Made by a program: the position numbers and the translations under genes. Below are positions 47,976-60,334 of a stretch of 64,000 nt of DNA, one piece after another. The stretch's first letter is position 1. Each line of letters begins with the position of its first letter. The DNA is taken from positions 9,365,968 to 9,429,967 of the forward strand of contig NW_004955483.1 in the NCBI RefSeq assembly GCF_000276665.1. Reading direction: 5' to 3'. Under the pieces are notes generated by a model. The model was not told the DNA's origin. It saw nothing but the letters and a program-made list of their open reading frames with translations, and ran no database searches. This DNA comes from Chinchilla lanigera. Lineage: Eukaryota > Chordata > Mammalia > Rodentia > Chinchillidae.

Positions 47976-50734
47976 TTAACTTAGTTCAGTCTGAGCAGCA
48001 GACATCATCAATGACACGGGGACACCTTAGTTTGTGCCTCTAGAAATAATGCTCTTGCTGAGATAGTTTCATAGTTTCCACTAGGATGTTCTTTATTTCA
48101 CTTTGCCCTTTTTCTCCTCAAGACTTTGCAGCTTGCATGGAATTGAAAAATTATCATTTCTCCAGGGCTAAAATCCAAGACTTTGATAGGCACTCTTAAT
48201 TCCTGGGGCTGCTACAAGTTGCTACCTGTTCTAAAGCATTGTAAAACTTGCCCTATGGAACAAAGAGAACCCAGCACAAAGGTGATTCCCTTCTGCTATC
48301 ACGGCAAGCCCTAGTTTTCCAGTTACCTTTGCCTTTTCTTCTTTGTTCCCCAAGAAATAAGGGTATAAAAGAAGATGCTGTTTTCAGAAAGGGGACAGCT
48401 ATTGCTGTACAAACAGATTTTTCTCCCCTTTGACATCCTTAGTTGCTCTGCCTGGTCATGGCTGTCCCATATCTGTTCACGAACAACTTCCCTCTCCTAC
48501 TCCCAGGTGATTAGTAAAATTAAGGTTACTGCTTATCCCCTGGTAACTGCTTATCTGCCAACTCCTACCATTCAGAACAGGATCTGTGTTGAGCTGTGTT
48601 GAGCTAGTTCCTTGTCCCTTTTCTGTCACCACCACATCAAGCACAAGCGTAGTATGTCCAAGTGAGAGCCACCCCTGCGTTATGTTACTCTGTCACTGTC
48701 TTTAGGGGACAGTGGAGCTGCCATGGGGTTGGTCATTGCTATTGACTGGAGCTTGCAGTTCAGCTCCCAGCACCATTGGCAATCTATTTCTGTCCCTCAG
48801 CCATGACCCTGGTTGTCCTAGCAACTTGCTGGTTGGCACTTCCCTAAGGCAAGTGAGGGCATGACGGTGGAAGTGGGTGGCCTCAAGAGGGTCAGAAGGG
48901 AGTTGGCAGTCACCGTTCTTGGATTTCCCTCATCTGGGCAGGATTCCAGGAGAGGATGTCGTTAGTAAGGATCATGGACCACATGGTCTCTCTGGTAGCT
49001 AGATCCCATGGAGAGTAACTAATTAATGGATTGTGCAGGAGGACTGTAAGTATGCCAGGCAAGAATATTAGGCAGTCTTGGTACATTTGATGGTATCAGT
49101 TTTCTTTGGGAATTAATGTCAGTGTTCTGGTTGTTTATCAGCAGTGACATTCAGAGTTGGTGAACATGGGTAGATGCTGAGAAGGAATCAAAGGTTAAGA
49201 AAGGGAAGATGGAGGAAAACACACCAGCCCATGTTGGCTCTTTCTTGTTGATGGGTCGGGCCTGAAAGCACCCAGTATGCTGAGAACTTTCGTACAGGGC
49301 TCTGGTAACTGATCCCTGCACCCAACGTGGAAACTGGCACCAAATGGCTCCTGGCATTTTCTGGTTTGGATCCAAATGGAATAGAAATTCCAAGGAACAT
49401 ATCTTAAAGTCCCTAACCTATCTGACTTTACCTAAGTTAAGTCTAAAATGGGGCAGTCTAGCCAGGTGACACTGACACTCTTGGTGATCTTGTGCCATAG
49501 CTGCTTCATTATCGACATCCCTAGGCAGTGGGTTTGGCTGACAAATCCCCAGGAATGCTTGCGTCTGTGAAGGCTGCAGATGTTGAGACATTTTTTCACA
49601 AAGAAACACTAAGGCCTGATCTTTGGGAGGAGTTCAAAAACCAGAAAACCCGAGAGGGATGTCCCCAGAGGATCTGAGCTCCATTGCCGTGGAATATATA
49701 TTACTACCTTTTTTTCATTAATAAAAGAATGTGTGTAGTCTCTATGTTTATTTGCTCCACTGACAAACCATAGTTAAACTGAGATAACTTTCATCATCAG
49801 AAGCCCGTGGGATGGAACTGAGCATTTTCCAACACCTTGTATATATGCCACAAATACTCACTCCATCTTCCACAGCTAGAATAGGGGTGGAAAATAAAGA
49901 TCTGGGCCTTGAAACAGGAGAAATGATTTTTGGAAATAGACTGCAAAGGTAGTTGTCAACAATTTCAGAGCACCCTGTGTTTCCAGGATGTTTCTTAAGG
50001 GAAAAACTGTTTGACAGTGTGTGGTGTGCCTAGCTAGGTCATTAGTCTCAATTGTTGAACTGGTGTAAATGGTAGAAGATGCTGTGTTTTCCTGGAACAA
50101 TAAATAGCTGTTAGATGCATCTTGATATTGTAGAAGCTTTTTTATTCTAGAAAAGATCTTTATGTAGCTCTTAACTGGACTCTTGGTGGTGTATATTTAT
50201 TCTTCATGGTGCATGAGTAATGAACAGTTTTTTCACATTGGCATGAGTAAGAAATACAGGTAATATGAATGGTAATTCACCTAGAAGATTAAAACGCTTC
50301 TGTAGGTTTGATGGTTGTTTCTTAGAAATTCAGTAAAGGAGATGATCCAGTGAAGTCTCATGAACTTCCGGCTTCCTAATGTTCACAACCTGGCAAGGCA
50401 TACATTTTCTGGAAGCACCCCTAGAATAGAAGAACCTGTTATCTCTCCTTCCTGAATTTGTTGTGGACCTCAAGAATAAGTATGAATCAAGTACTAATAA
50501 CTAAGGAAAAGTTGGGGTTGGGGGACCACTAGCGCTCAGTCCACCAACAGGATAATCACACCAAGGCTCTTATCCCCATTCCTGCCTCTGTGAGACCTCA
50601 GGCGAGTTACTCTCTTTCTCTGTGCCTCTGTTTCCTTTTCTTTTGAATGAAGGCAGGTCCCACTGCCACTTTACTGCATCAGATTCCAAAGTATTCATTC
50701 AAATAAGTGGCTTTTGGAGTAACCTCATCATTCA
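47976..50734. other. Unique sequence
   Basis: No gene recognised. A local duplication 'gtgttgagctgtgttgagct' is at about 48585-48605. A MIR-like patch ('gagttactctctttctctgt') sits at about 50585-50645. Confidence 0.5.
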
Positions 50735-50905
50735 GCTCCCATACCTGCCTTCATTAGCTGTGTGTCCTTGGGGAAAGTGTCCAAATTCTCTGAGCCTTAT
50801 TTACCTCATCTGTGAAACAGAGGTGACCATGACTACCCTGAAAGAGTGTTGAGGGACTTAAATAAGATAAAGTATGTGTTTGCCTAGTGATTGCTTACTA
50901 GTGAC
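50735..50905 (+). mobile_element. MIR SINE
   Basis: Classic order: 'tagctgtgtgtccttgggga', 'ctctgagccttatttacctc', 'atctgtgaaacagaggtgac', 'ttgagggacttaaataagat'. Confidence 0.85.
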
Positions 50906-51684
50906 TGGGGTAGCTATGATGGTATCAGAATGATAAATCTCTCCAAGTTTATAGTGATCTGTTACTGAAATAAACAGGTGAGCAGTTGAAATTTGCTAGT
51001 GTTTTTGTCGTAGAGACATTTCCTCTGCAATAGGATTTATCACCAGTTGTCATTGTCATTATACTGACAGTGATTCGATTGTTAAGACCTTCTGCTTCTT
51101 TGGCATATAAAGTAATTATGATAATGAAAGTGATAACGTTTGTCAGAATTATTCACATTCATGCACTGAGGACCCTTGGAATTTTAGGTGAATTTTTTGG
51201 TATAAGTCAAACTGAAAGGCACTGTGAGTTTGGAAGATACTATGGTCTTGTCTACAAAAAGACTAGGGAGATTCCCAAAGGCCATTGATATGAGTGGAAC
51301 TCTTAAGAAAGAAAAACATTAAAATACATTTTGATATAGTTTCCATGTCTAGATGGTGGTAGGTAAAAATTGTTTAGTATAATTATTTGAAATTAGAGCT
51401 GGCACAAAGCTTAAAGATAGATACCTGCATCACCTATCTTCTTCAGCAAATTGTTACTGAGGGTGCCCTGGAGGGTAAACATCCACAGCAGTTAAAGGAG
51501 CTTTCTGTCACTAGGGGAAGAGATGAGAAAATAGACAACTTTTTAATACCATGCCTGTGCTGTTCCAGTGGTACCTACATGATGCCATGAGTATGAATCA
51601 GAGTGGCACCTTCTGGGGTCAGGGAAGCTTTCATCCTCAGACCTGAAGGGTGAGTAGTTTTAATCGGAAAACAATGTGGGAGTA
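50906..51684. other. Unique sequence
   Basis: Nothing recognised. Confidence 0.5.
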
Positions 51685-51960
51685 TTAGTTAGCTTATACT
51701 GTGTAACAAGTCATCCCAGCATTTAGTGTTTTAAAACAATGAACATACATGTTGTATTATAATTCTCTGGGTCCCATGGGCTGACCAACCTTGCCTGGGA
51801 CTGATTACCCTAAGATGGCCTCACTCATGTGGCTGTTGGAAGAAGATTGGCATGAGAGGTAGGGGAGCTTCAGTTCAAAATGTCTGCTCCACACGGTTTT
51901 ATATCCCACAGGAGGTTTATCTGAGCTTCATACCATCACAGTTTCATGGTTCTCATGAGG
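51685..51960 (+). mobile_element. LTR-like interspersed repeat
   Basis: 'attagttagcttatactgtg', 'agtgttttaaaacaatgaac' and 'ctcactcatgtggctgttgg' are the same family as the split copy at 34055/34835. Class not assigned. Confidence 0.5.
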
Positions 51961-52194
51961 AGCAAGAGAAGGGAGACCCTGGTACACAAGTGCTTCTCCA
52001 CATCGATTTGCAATCTGTTTGCTAATTTTTCTTTGGCCAGAGCAAATTGCCTAATACGTTCCATCCAAGTGGTAGGGAGCTCTCCAGCTCTTGTACATGG
52101 AGGAGGACAGTATGTGCAAACCTCAGAAGTAAGACAGGATATGGTGTGTTGGAAAACTGCAGGTGTCTCAGGGTTCCTAGAGTAGAGCATGGGA

Positions 52195-52460
52195 GACATG
52201 TTAAGATGGTGCCAGGTCATAAGTAACTTTTCCATAAACTCTGCTGTGGACTTTGAAGCTTATCTTGTCAACAAGGAAACAAGTCATCATATGATTTCAA
52301 GCATGTTGTTGACATGATCAATAAGATACGTAGACACATGGTGGGATGACAAAAGCCTAGAAGCACTTGAACTGAGGCAATTCAGGGAAATTTCCAAAGA
52401 GATCTCCCCAGGACAGTTGAGAAAAAGATGACTGAGAAGGGGCATCAGAACTGAAACAAT
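52195..52460 (-). mobile_element. Possible L2 remnant
   Basis: 'gtgccaggtcataagtaact' with 'gttgttgacatgatcaataa' resembles antisense L2 ORF2. Weak. Confidence 0.35.
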
Positions 52461-53539
52461 ATGGAGGAAGCAGAAGTTGTGACCCTCACAGGTACAGTGA
52501 GAGAATCACAGGCTGAGGTCCTGAGCACCCTGACTGGAATTGCTGGGAGAACTCAGAACCCTTGACCTCCACTGACGGCACATTTTTCCTCTGTGGGTCC
52601 TACCAGACTCTGGATTATGGATTCCGAGTTATACCTGTTGAGGGGCTGATTCAGCACAATCTCTGAAAGTGCTTTCTCCTTGTAATAGTATCACAGGCTT
52701 ACCATAGCCAAAGACTCCTTTCTTTCCAACATGTTTCCCCCCACTCATGACCTGAAAAGGAACAAGTGTGTTCAGGACCCTGGGGCTCTCGAGAAATGCT
52801 TTGTAACCTTGACAGGGCCAGTGCTCACCTGTTAATTTCCAGATCTGACCTTCTACCTATGAAGTCTAACTCTGTAAAAATACTAAAATAGAAGTGGCTG
52901 TTTCATATCACTAAATTCAAGGTACCGAGAGTGAGAACTTGTGGTTTTCACCAGGACAGTTGGGGGCCAGTGTGCTGTCCCGAAACACTGTGATATCACA
53001 TGGGAATTGTGGGGTACTTTTTGGTCCTCTGAGTTGTAACTCACATGTCGACAGCGCTTTTACAGAGAATGAGAAGGAACATGAAAGTGTGCATTAACCT
53101 GAGGCTAATGTATCATGTTTTGTCTGATTTTCTTCTTTAAAGAGAAATACAGACAACATTGAGAATAAATGGGACTCTATAAGGAAAAGTTGGACAAGAA
53201 GCATAGCAGAGAAGCCAGGAAGGATCTTCGGGGAGCAGGCAGGCCACCTTGGTCACTCAGATGTCCATGCTTTTTTCACCTTCAAGTTTGGGCTTTTATA
53301 GAAATCAGTTTCTTGTGAGATGGATATACCTGGCCATGTTGGCACTTCTTCTTGTGTTCATAGATGGCAATGCTGCATCAGTTCTGTTAAACTCACCCAG
53401 GAGTACTGCTGTGCACATCCCGGGTGGCCCAGACCCTCTGATACGGTGTCGTCACTGAGCACCTAACTGAATGGGATGCATCTTCAGGGACAGGCGGAAA
53501 ATTTGGGAAACAACAACAACAAAAAAACCACCCAGGGCA

Positions 53540-53800
53540 CCATCAGAGCCCATAAGCATTTGTTTATTGCTGAGAAACATAGCAAGCATGTTAGACATTT
53601 TTATTGGAGAGTCTTAGTCAAATAATTATGTGGAGGACTGATAAAGAAATGTGCGATAGGGGACCTCATCATTTCAAGTGCCCAAATTTGGCAAGAGCTT
53701 CGTGCTCATATGAAATGGAAATGAAAACATGGCGTGTTTTGGAATTCCTGATTCTGCTTATTTGCTTTAATAGCAGATCGGCACATAAACACTGACTCAT
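53540..53800. promoter_or_regulatory. Candidate conserved non-coding element
   Basis: Complex repeat-free AT-rich sequence ('ccataagcatttgtttattg', 'gtcaaataattatgtggagg'). Inference from texture only. Confidence 0.2.
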
Positions 53801-54525
53801 TGCATTCTATACCGAAAGGGAGATATGGGCTGCTCTGCTCAATCTGCTCTGGCTTCCCGAGCAGAGGGTGAAACAAGTGCCAGATGAAGGAACGAGCTCA
53901 GCATCCTCAGTGACTGGCGAGGTCTCCAGCTCCACATTTTCCTTCCTGGAGACACGCATGACCTTATGTGACTTTTGCATAAAATATTAATGAAAATAAC
54001 ACACTGATCTTTATAAATACTTAGCCAATCTGTTCTAGAGGATATGGAGTACAGAGGAGGAAAATAGAATCTTATTTTTGGAAATAGGGTGGAGATGCAG
54101 GTGTGTGGATTCCACCACCTGCGTGTTATTTTCACTGAGTTTTGCTGGCTTTTCTTACTCACCTGTGCTTTCTGTGTCACCTTCAGCACTGTGACCACGT
54201 TACAAGGAAAGCCACACCATGATCAAGACTACCTCCCGTTATTTACTTGCTCTTTGAAAATTTGTAAAACGTTCAGTGTGCAAGAATGCAACTTTTTTCA
54301 GAGCTGCGCTTAATTGCCTCCTGTATTAATATAGGGACGCAGTCACTGTAATCATGGACAGTCTATGTGTTAATGCTAAGATCAATAATCGCTCTTAAGG
54401 ATTCTGGGCTCCTTCTAAAGGAAGATGGCCTATCTCGCTTCAGGTGAATGTTGCTCTCCCACCCTTTTATGCAGATCCTCTGATATAACAGTCACTAGAG
54501 TCTCTCCCTCTGCCTCTTTTCTTTC

Positions 54526-54527
<2 letters not shown>

Positions 54528-54562
<35 letters not shown>

Positions 54563-54570
54563 CGTGTGCA
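54528..54570. repeat. (GT)n-GCGCGC alternating tract
   Basis: (GT)13 continues as GCGCGCACGTGTGCATGC, so purine/pyrimidine alternation is maintained for about 43 bases. Confidence 0.93.
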
Positions 54571-54744
54571 TGCTTGCACACTTTCACACATACACACCCT
54601 TGGCATCCTCTACTAAATGCTGCCCAGCTACAGAGCAGTAGGATGACTCCAGCAAACATGAAAACCTTGCGTTCAGCCAGCCTTCTGTTCTCACTCTATG
54701 GTGTGGGCTTAAGGTCGTAGCTGTGGGCTCTAATTTCTGCTGAT

Positions 54745-55050
54745 CTTGACATTAAAGCCCCTCTGATTATCTGTCTTATCTATTATGTCATTTGCATATC
54801 TAGATTTCTTTAAACCTAATTACTCACCACACCAAAGTCAGACATGCCAAGCTTTAAGGCATCTATATTTATTTATTCCATCTCAGTCTTAAATTACTTA
54901 CATATTTCAGTTCATGCAACTGAAAGTTCAAAATTAGTTTCTGTGATGAAATTACATTACCAGGGCTGGAAATTATTTAGTGGAAAACGTGTTCATCTTC
55001 TGAGAAAATCCTTTTCAGCTTTTGAGTTGTGATTTTTTTTTATTATTATT
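54745..55050. promoter_or_regulatory. Candidate conserved non-coding element
   Basis: Repeat-free. Holds an octamer ATTTGCAT (54790-54797), GATA-type 'ttatctattatg' sequence just upstream, and 'cctaattactc' homeodomain-like text. Motif content fits an enhancer; conservation untested. Confidence 0.25.
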
Positions 55051-55624
55051 GCTAAGAGTCTTTCAGGCACAAGAGAAAACGTTGGGATGATAAAGCAGAG
55101 CCAGGCTTGTCTGAAATCCTGTAATGAAGGATCATTGTGGTGTAGGGCAAATTTCAAAGCAGATACGGTTTCATTTCAATGGTTGTTTTCTAACCTTGCA
55201 ATTGTTGGTGACCCTCTTTTTTCTCCCAGTCTGGTCAGATTTTTCTCCTCTGCCGCATGCCCCCCATCAGCCCATGCTCCTTGATTGGCCTGTGGGGAAA
55301 ACAGTCTAATAAAGACACTTGCATTGATCTGGCAAAATAGAAACACAAACATGGACCTCAGCCAGAGTAATCGCATTTTGTGAGAGCTGGGAGATGGAAG
55401 GATTGACTCTTTTTTAAATGGTAAAATTTCTGCCAGTCCTGAGGGAGATCTTTGGGTATCACTTCTTTAAATAATGTTAGGGACCAACCAACTATCTCCC
55501 TCACTGACACGTGCTGTCCATTCTGACCTCTATCTAATAACTTTCCATATTAAATGACTAACAGTAGTAATCAAAGACATTTCAAAGGTGGCCTGCTTCA
55601 CCTACCTTCTTTGTTTTTCCAGTG

Positions 55625-55707
55625 TTTTGTGATAAAATACACATTAGGAAAGTTATTGTCTCCATCGTGTTTAAGTGTACAGTTCAGGGCCATTCTGTAC
55701 ACTAATA
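55625..55707 (-). mobile_element. Old L1 3' UTR, part 1 (split)
   Basis: 'gtttaagtgtacagttcagg' preceded by 'gataaaatacacattagg' is the antisense L1M-type 3' UTR. It continues after the younger insertion at 56481. Confidence 0.75.
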
Positions 55708-55971
55708 TTTTTTTTAATTTCAAGGAGAATAAACAATAATAAAAAACATTAGAAACAATACAGAATTTCAAAAAAAAACCAAGGTGATAAGAATTCAACA
55801 ATGGTTGTTATAGTGCATATTGTTATCTTCAAAGTAGTTGTTCAGATTACCAGATATAAGCATGTAAAATTGGTCAGAAAAATTAAGCATTAGCTGTTCC
55901 TTTCAATAAACCAATAGAAATTAGTAGTACAATTATCTTAGCTATCTTGGGTGTGTGTACATATATAGTTT

Positions 55972-56011
<40 letters not shown>

Positions 56012-56480
56012 TCCTCCTTTCCCTCATCCCAGTTGTTCTTTCCTTTTGAGCAGTTTCTTTCCCTTTCACAATATCTATTGTACGTTTCAGATTTTATTTA
56101 CTCTTTCAGTTTCTTACACTAGGGAGACAATATGATATTTACACATGTGAGTCTGATTTATTTCACTTATGAGTGTGGTCTCTAGTTGCATCCACGTTCC
56201 TATAAAAGTCTCCAGTTTATCTTTTTTGTAGGTAAGACTCCATTGTATAAAAATACCACATCTTTTTTATCCATTCCTCAGCTGATGGACATTTGGAGTG
56301 TTTCCCAGATTTAGCTATGACAAATTGTACTGCTATAAACATGGGTGCACATATATTGCTGTGATATGATGTTTTCATTTCTTCTGGAAAAATACCCAAA
56401 AGGGGAATAGCTGGGTCGAATGGGACCTCTAATCCCAGTTTTGTGAGGAATCTCCACACTGATTTCCACAGTAATTGTAT
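55708..56480 (-). mobile_element. Younger L1 (3' UTR and ORF2 end) nested in old L1
   Basis: Antisense L1 with T-rich start (55708-55716). Its 3' UTR is homologous to 34210-34834, and its ORF2 C-terminal remnant at about 56217-56478 still translates recognisably on the minus strand (Pro-Leu-Leu-Gly-Ile, Trp-Lys-Ser-Val-Trp-Arg). Target duplication gtacactaata (55697-55707) / gtccactaata (56481-56491), 10/11. A (TTCT)n run lies inside. 5' truncated; no promoter or ORF1. Confidence 0.88.
55969..56014. repeat. (TTCT)n microsatellite
   Basis: TTCT run in the L1 3' UTR; the related copy at 34.7 kb has only a short interrupted version ('cttctttcttttctc'). Confidence 0.96.
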
Positions 56481-56905
56481 GTCCACTAATACTGTGTTGC
56501 TATCCATCCCTCCATCTCCACATCTCTTTTCTTCTTGTAAAATTGAATTTAGATGCATTAAACAGCACCCTCCCATTCTCTCCACCACCATCCCCTGGCA
56601 ACAACTGTTCCACTTCCTGTTTCTCTAATTTTGTCTAAATATCTCTTATGAGGTGAATCATAAAGCATTTATCATTTTGTGGCTGGGCCTGTTTTACTTA
56701 GCGTAATATCTTCCGATTTCAAACATGTTGTGGTATACATCACAATTTCCTTCCTTTTTAAGGCTGCATAATATTCCGTCATATGACTAGATCACATTTT
56801 ACCTATCTGTTCATCCGTGGGTAGATACTTGGGTTGCTCCCTTCCACCTTTTTGCTGTTGTGAATAATGCCACCATAAACATAGGTGTGAAGATATCTAG
56901 AGTCT
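56481..56905 (-). mobile_element. Old L1, part 2
   Basis: Antisense old L1: 'cccctggcaacaactgttcc', 'tttccttcctttttaaggct', 'gcataatattccgtcatatg', 'gctgttgtgaataatgccac'. It continues directly from 55707 when the younger L1 is removed. Confidence 0.88.
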
Positions 56906-57299
56906 GTTCACCAACTTTCTTGTGTGGCCTTATTAGACTCAAAGGCTGGAAAGAGACATTTACCTACCCTCTCTGGACTTTTTAAGGGACAGAACTGTAA
57001 AGTTTTTGCATAGCAGTAGCTGAAGTATCTTCTTTTTGCCAGCCTCTGACTGCACAGGCCTGAAATGCTATGAATGTGTTTAGTCCTCACATGTCAAGCA
57101 AAACTTTTGATATGTCTTGTATTACAATGCAAGTGATGCTGGGAGAGGTCACAGGTGAGATATTAACACTTTGGTGTGAATTAGTTTAATCAGATAATTA
57201 GACACTTTCTCTACCCTCTTCCTAGTTCTTGACTGCTGGCTCCTTATTACAATTATTCTTTATAATGTTGCATAATTACTACCAATACCCCACTGTACT
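56906..57299. other. Unique sequence
   Basis: Nothing recognised. Confidence 0.5.
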
Positions 57300-57480
57300 G
57301 AATTTATTTATATTTTGCTAGTCCCAATAGAATAGAAGCTTCTTAAGAGCAAGATTCCTGTATCATTTATGCTGATTTTAAAGGCCCTGATAAAACGTCA
57401 CACACGGACAATTGTAAACAAACTGTTCATTAATTTATGGGGTATTTATTGGGTGACTACTTTGGAAATCTTAAAATTAT
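57300..57480 (+). mobile_element. L2 3' end fragment
   Basis: 'atagaatagaagcttcttaa', 'gagcaagattcctgtatcat' and 'ggccctgataaaacgtcaca' follow the L2 3' end order, ending near 'tggggtatttattgggtgac'. Confidence 0.6.
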
Positions 57481-57959
57481 GCCTTTCTAGAGGGTCTGAG
57501 TAGCTAAGGGCCAACTCTGTCATTTGTGGTTTTGGCAGATTTACCTTCAAATATAACTTCTTGTATTTTTAGGTATAGGGACTTGATCTGGAGAAATGAA
57601 TCCACATCTCAGAGAGTTTCTATTATAAACATACCCAGGCTTTACTGCTTCCATTCAGAAGAAATATCAGTCTGAGTCAGCTTTATGTCCTCTATTTGAA
57701 AGGAGGATGAAAATTCAATAAGCATTTTGGAGCTCCTGGTTGCTCCGAATCTGTGTTTTCACTGCCAGCACATTTAATAGGTACACAGTGTGATCAAAAT
57801 ATACAGTGAATTTTAAAATTTTATAATCTCAGAGGGAGGGGGGAATTGAAATATGTTCCGTACGTGTACCAGTGTGGAGAAGCAGCGCATAGCCCAGGGA
57901 CAGCATGTATGCTCGCTCTCTGCTTTGGCTGAACATTCATCCCGCCATGTCTCTCTCAG

Positions 57960-58008
57960 AAGGAGCAGTCACTCTGATGACAGTCGGGAGGTACTTCCCA
58001 TTTACAAG
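57960..58008 (+). other. Candidate small exon (unconfirmed)
   Basis: A 49-bp segment is bounded by 'cccgccatgtctctctcag' (pyrimidine-rich acceptor, AG at 57958-57959) and 'aag|gtaata' (donor, GT at 58009-58010). Entered in phase 2 and left in phase 0 it reads RSSHSDDSREVLPIYK with no stop. The frame is open for about 35 codons upstream too, so openness is weak evidence. I do not recognise the peptide. Chance AG...GT pairs of this size are common. Confidence 0.2.
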
Positions 58009-58010
58009 GT

Positions 58011-59352
58011 AATAATCAGTGCTAAACCTAAATCATTACTTTAGGCTCTGGCCTCAGAATTTTAAAATTCTAAGTGATCTTACTCTAAAGGAAAGTCAGA
58101 GACAAATTATTCTGTTTTTATTGTTATTGCTGTTGTTATCCCTATGTTTTTACTACCACACTCTTTGAATAAAATGTTACAAAATATCCACTGAGCACTT
58201 GGTGTCTTTACCAAAGGCATATCTATATTTTATACAGAACAGGAAAAAGCCAGAAATAAATGGAATCTTCAGGAAATCTTTAGTCTTAGGCAATCGCTTA
58301 GCTGCTTCTCCTGCCAAACATTCGGGCAGGACTGTAGACAGGGAAAGGTGTTCAAAATGAACTGTTTTCAGCTTTTCTTTCCGACTTTTTCCCGTGCTCA
58401 TGCCTCAATGCAGTAGCATCAAAAGCCACTGGAGATGGCTGAATAGCGAACGATAGCAAACAGTTACAGTGAAACGCCTTGGATTAAAGGTACTGCCTGA
58501 TACAGCTTGCAGGGCGAAATTGTTAGGTTTGGAAAAGAAGGAACATTAAAACATAGCTCCCGGGGTGACTGTTCTGTGCTTCCTCTCTCTCCTCCCCTCC
58601 TTCCTCTGGTTGTAAAATGGCAGTGTGGACGGATAAGACCAAACACTCAAACCTGACGCCAGTAGTTGGGCTGTGTGTCTGTGCGGATGGTTGGTGGGAA
58701 ATACATCTGCCGTAGAGTAACTGCGATTCATGCTAATTCCTGGTCATGCTGTTCCATTATCTTCATAAATAATGTGCATCACGAGGCAGTCTGCATATCT
58801 GTGCATTTGGATGATATGTTTAGCTAGGGTGTTTAAAAATAACAACTTTTAGAATAGACTAATCAAGAAACCTCCTCCAGAGTTGAGGAAAACAAGTGCT
58901 GGTGCTGTGTGGGGGTTGGACTCTCTCTACCCACGGCACTTTCCTTCGCTCCTGCTTTTGTTACTCCGGGCGTTACTTTTTGTGACTTTAGCTCTTTGGA
59001 ATTTCCATTCTTTTTTTTTTTTTCCCTTATGCATCAGGATGTGGCCGTTGAAGTCATCTCTGTAATGAGAGGTTACACCACACTTATGTAAAAGCAAGCG
59101 TTTGGGCAACATACTGGCTTTTCTACTCTTAATAAGGAGAAGGTAGAAAAGTTGAATTATGACGTGGAAAGAACATTGATTCTTTCATTGAAAAAAAAAT
59201 GCCTGTGTAGGAATTTGCAGAGGAGTTGGGCTTGCTTGCAGAGGAATTGAGAAGGTACAAACCAGGAATCTGAAAGATCTGCCAGGTTGACGGTGCCTGT
59301 AGACACTCACCACTGTTCATAGTTGAGTGTATTTTCTTCCGGGATATTTTCT
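58011..59352. other. Unique sequence
   Basis: No named repeat. Part of 58740-58860 has an AT-rich, complex texture like a conserved element, but nothing decisive. T-run near 59011-59023. Confidence 0.5.
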
Positions 59353-59399
59353 GTACACACACATACACACACAGACACACACACACACACACACACACA
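59353..59399. repeat. (CA)n microsatellite
   Basis: CA run with a few T/G interruptions at its start. Confidence 0.96.
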
Positions 59400-60334
59400 A
59401 GTAAATTCATGTACCTGTCCAAAAACGGAATCGTGCTTGATATACTGTTCTAAACCTTCTTTTATCACAGCAACATATGTTGTCAGCATCTTCTCATACA
59501 GACAAACAGGATTTTAAAATATTGAGGAGGGCTGTAGGGTTTGCCAGTACTTGGATACGAGTGACAGCTCGTTAACCCCACCAGATGTGTGTGCCCTCTC
59601 TCCTCCTGGCCTTCTTTCTCTGTTCTGCTGGTATCTGCTGCATGGACCTCTTGCTCTGTCCTCAATATGATCAAATGAGACACTGTAGGAGAAGAAATCT
59701 AGGAAGCCTCTTTGATAGAGCTACGCTCTTGGGTTCCCGCCTCCCAGCCAGGACTTGTGAGAAACGATTATTCTTCCCTCTCGGCTTCCTTGATAGCTCA
59801 CCATCCCTTATCCTGGAGGATTTGTTTCTCATGGAGTCCCTGTGTCTTCTGTTTACATCCCCTGGCAGCTGATGGCCCAGGACCTCACCCGGGTTAGGTT
59901 TCCCTGTCTCCTATCCAGCGTGGTACTGAGACTTCCTTGTCCATCATCCCAGTTCCTTCATGGCCTGTCCCAGCTGTGCAGAGTGGCCTCACTCAGCTTG
60001 CAGATTCCTCTCTGACTCCTACTCCCAGCCTCTCTGTGACATCCTGGGCTTTACCTCCAGTTATTCACTAACTTAGAGCCTTTGTCTTCCCTGCAAACCT
60101 GCTGCGCTGCTGACCACGCCTCCCAGTGCCTCTGGCTTCCTGGCCAGCCCCTCACCTCTGTTGGAATCCCTGTCCTGCTGGAGTCTGACCAATAAACAAT
60201 TCCCCTGTGGTTCTTGCGACCCTGGCTGGGAGTCATCAGCATGGCATCAGTCCTGATTAGTTCCACTGGGCTCTGACTGGCATGGGGGGAGGGGTGTCTC
60301 TAAACAGCTGACAGTGCAGTTTTTGTTTTGTTTT
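59400..60334. other. Pyrimidine-rich unique sequence
   Basis: C/T-rich text with open frames of up to 95 codons (59585-59872, plus) but no domain or splice pattern. I could not assign it to a repeat family. Confidence 0.45.

Larger units (their letters stand above)
52461..55624. other. Repeat-poor stretch
   Basis: About 3 kb with no named repeat except a (GT)n/GC run at 54528-54570. Two subregions look like possible conserved non-coding elements. Confidence 0.5.

Noticed and set aside
56217..56591. Minus-strand frame with a recognisable L1 ORF2 C-terminus
   Set aside because: Real homology but only a remnant that runs across a nested-L1 junction; annotated as L1, not as a gene.
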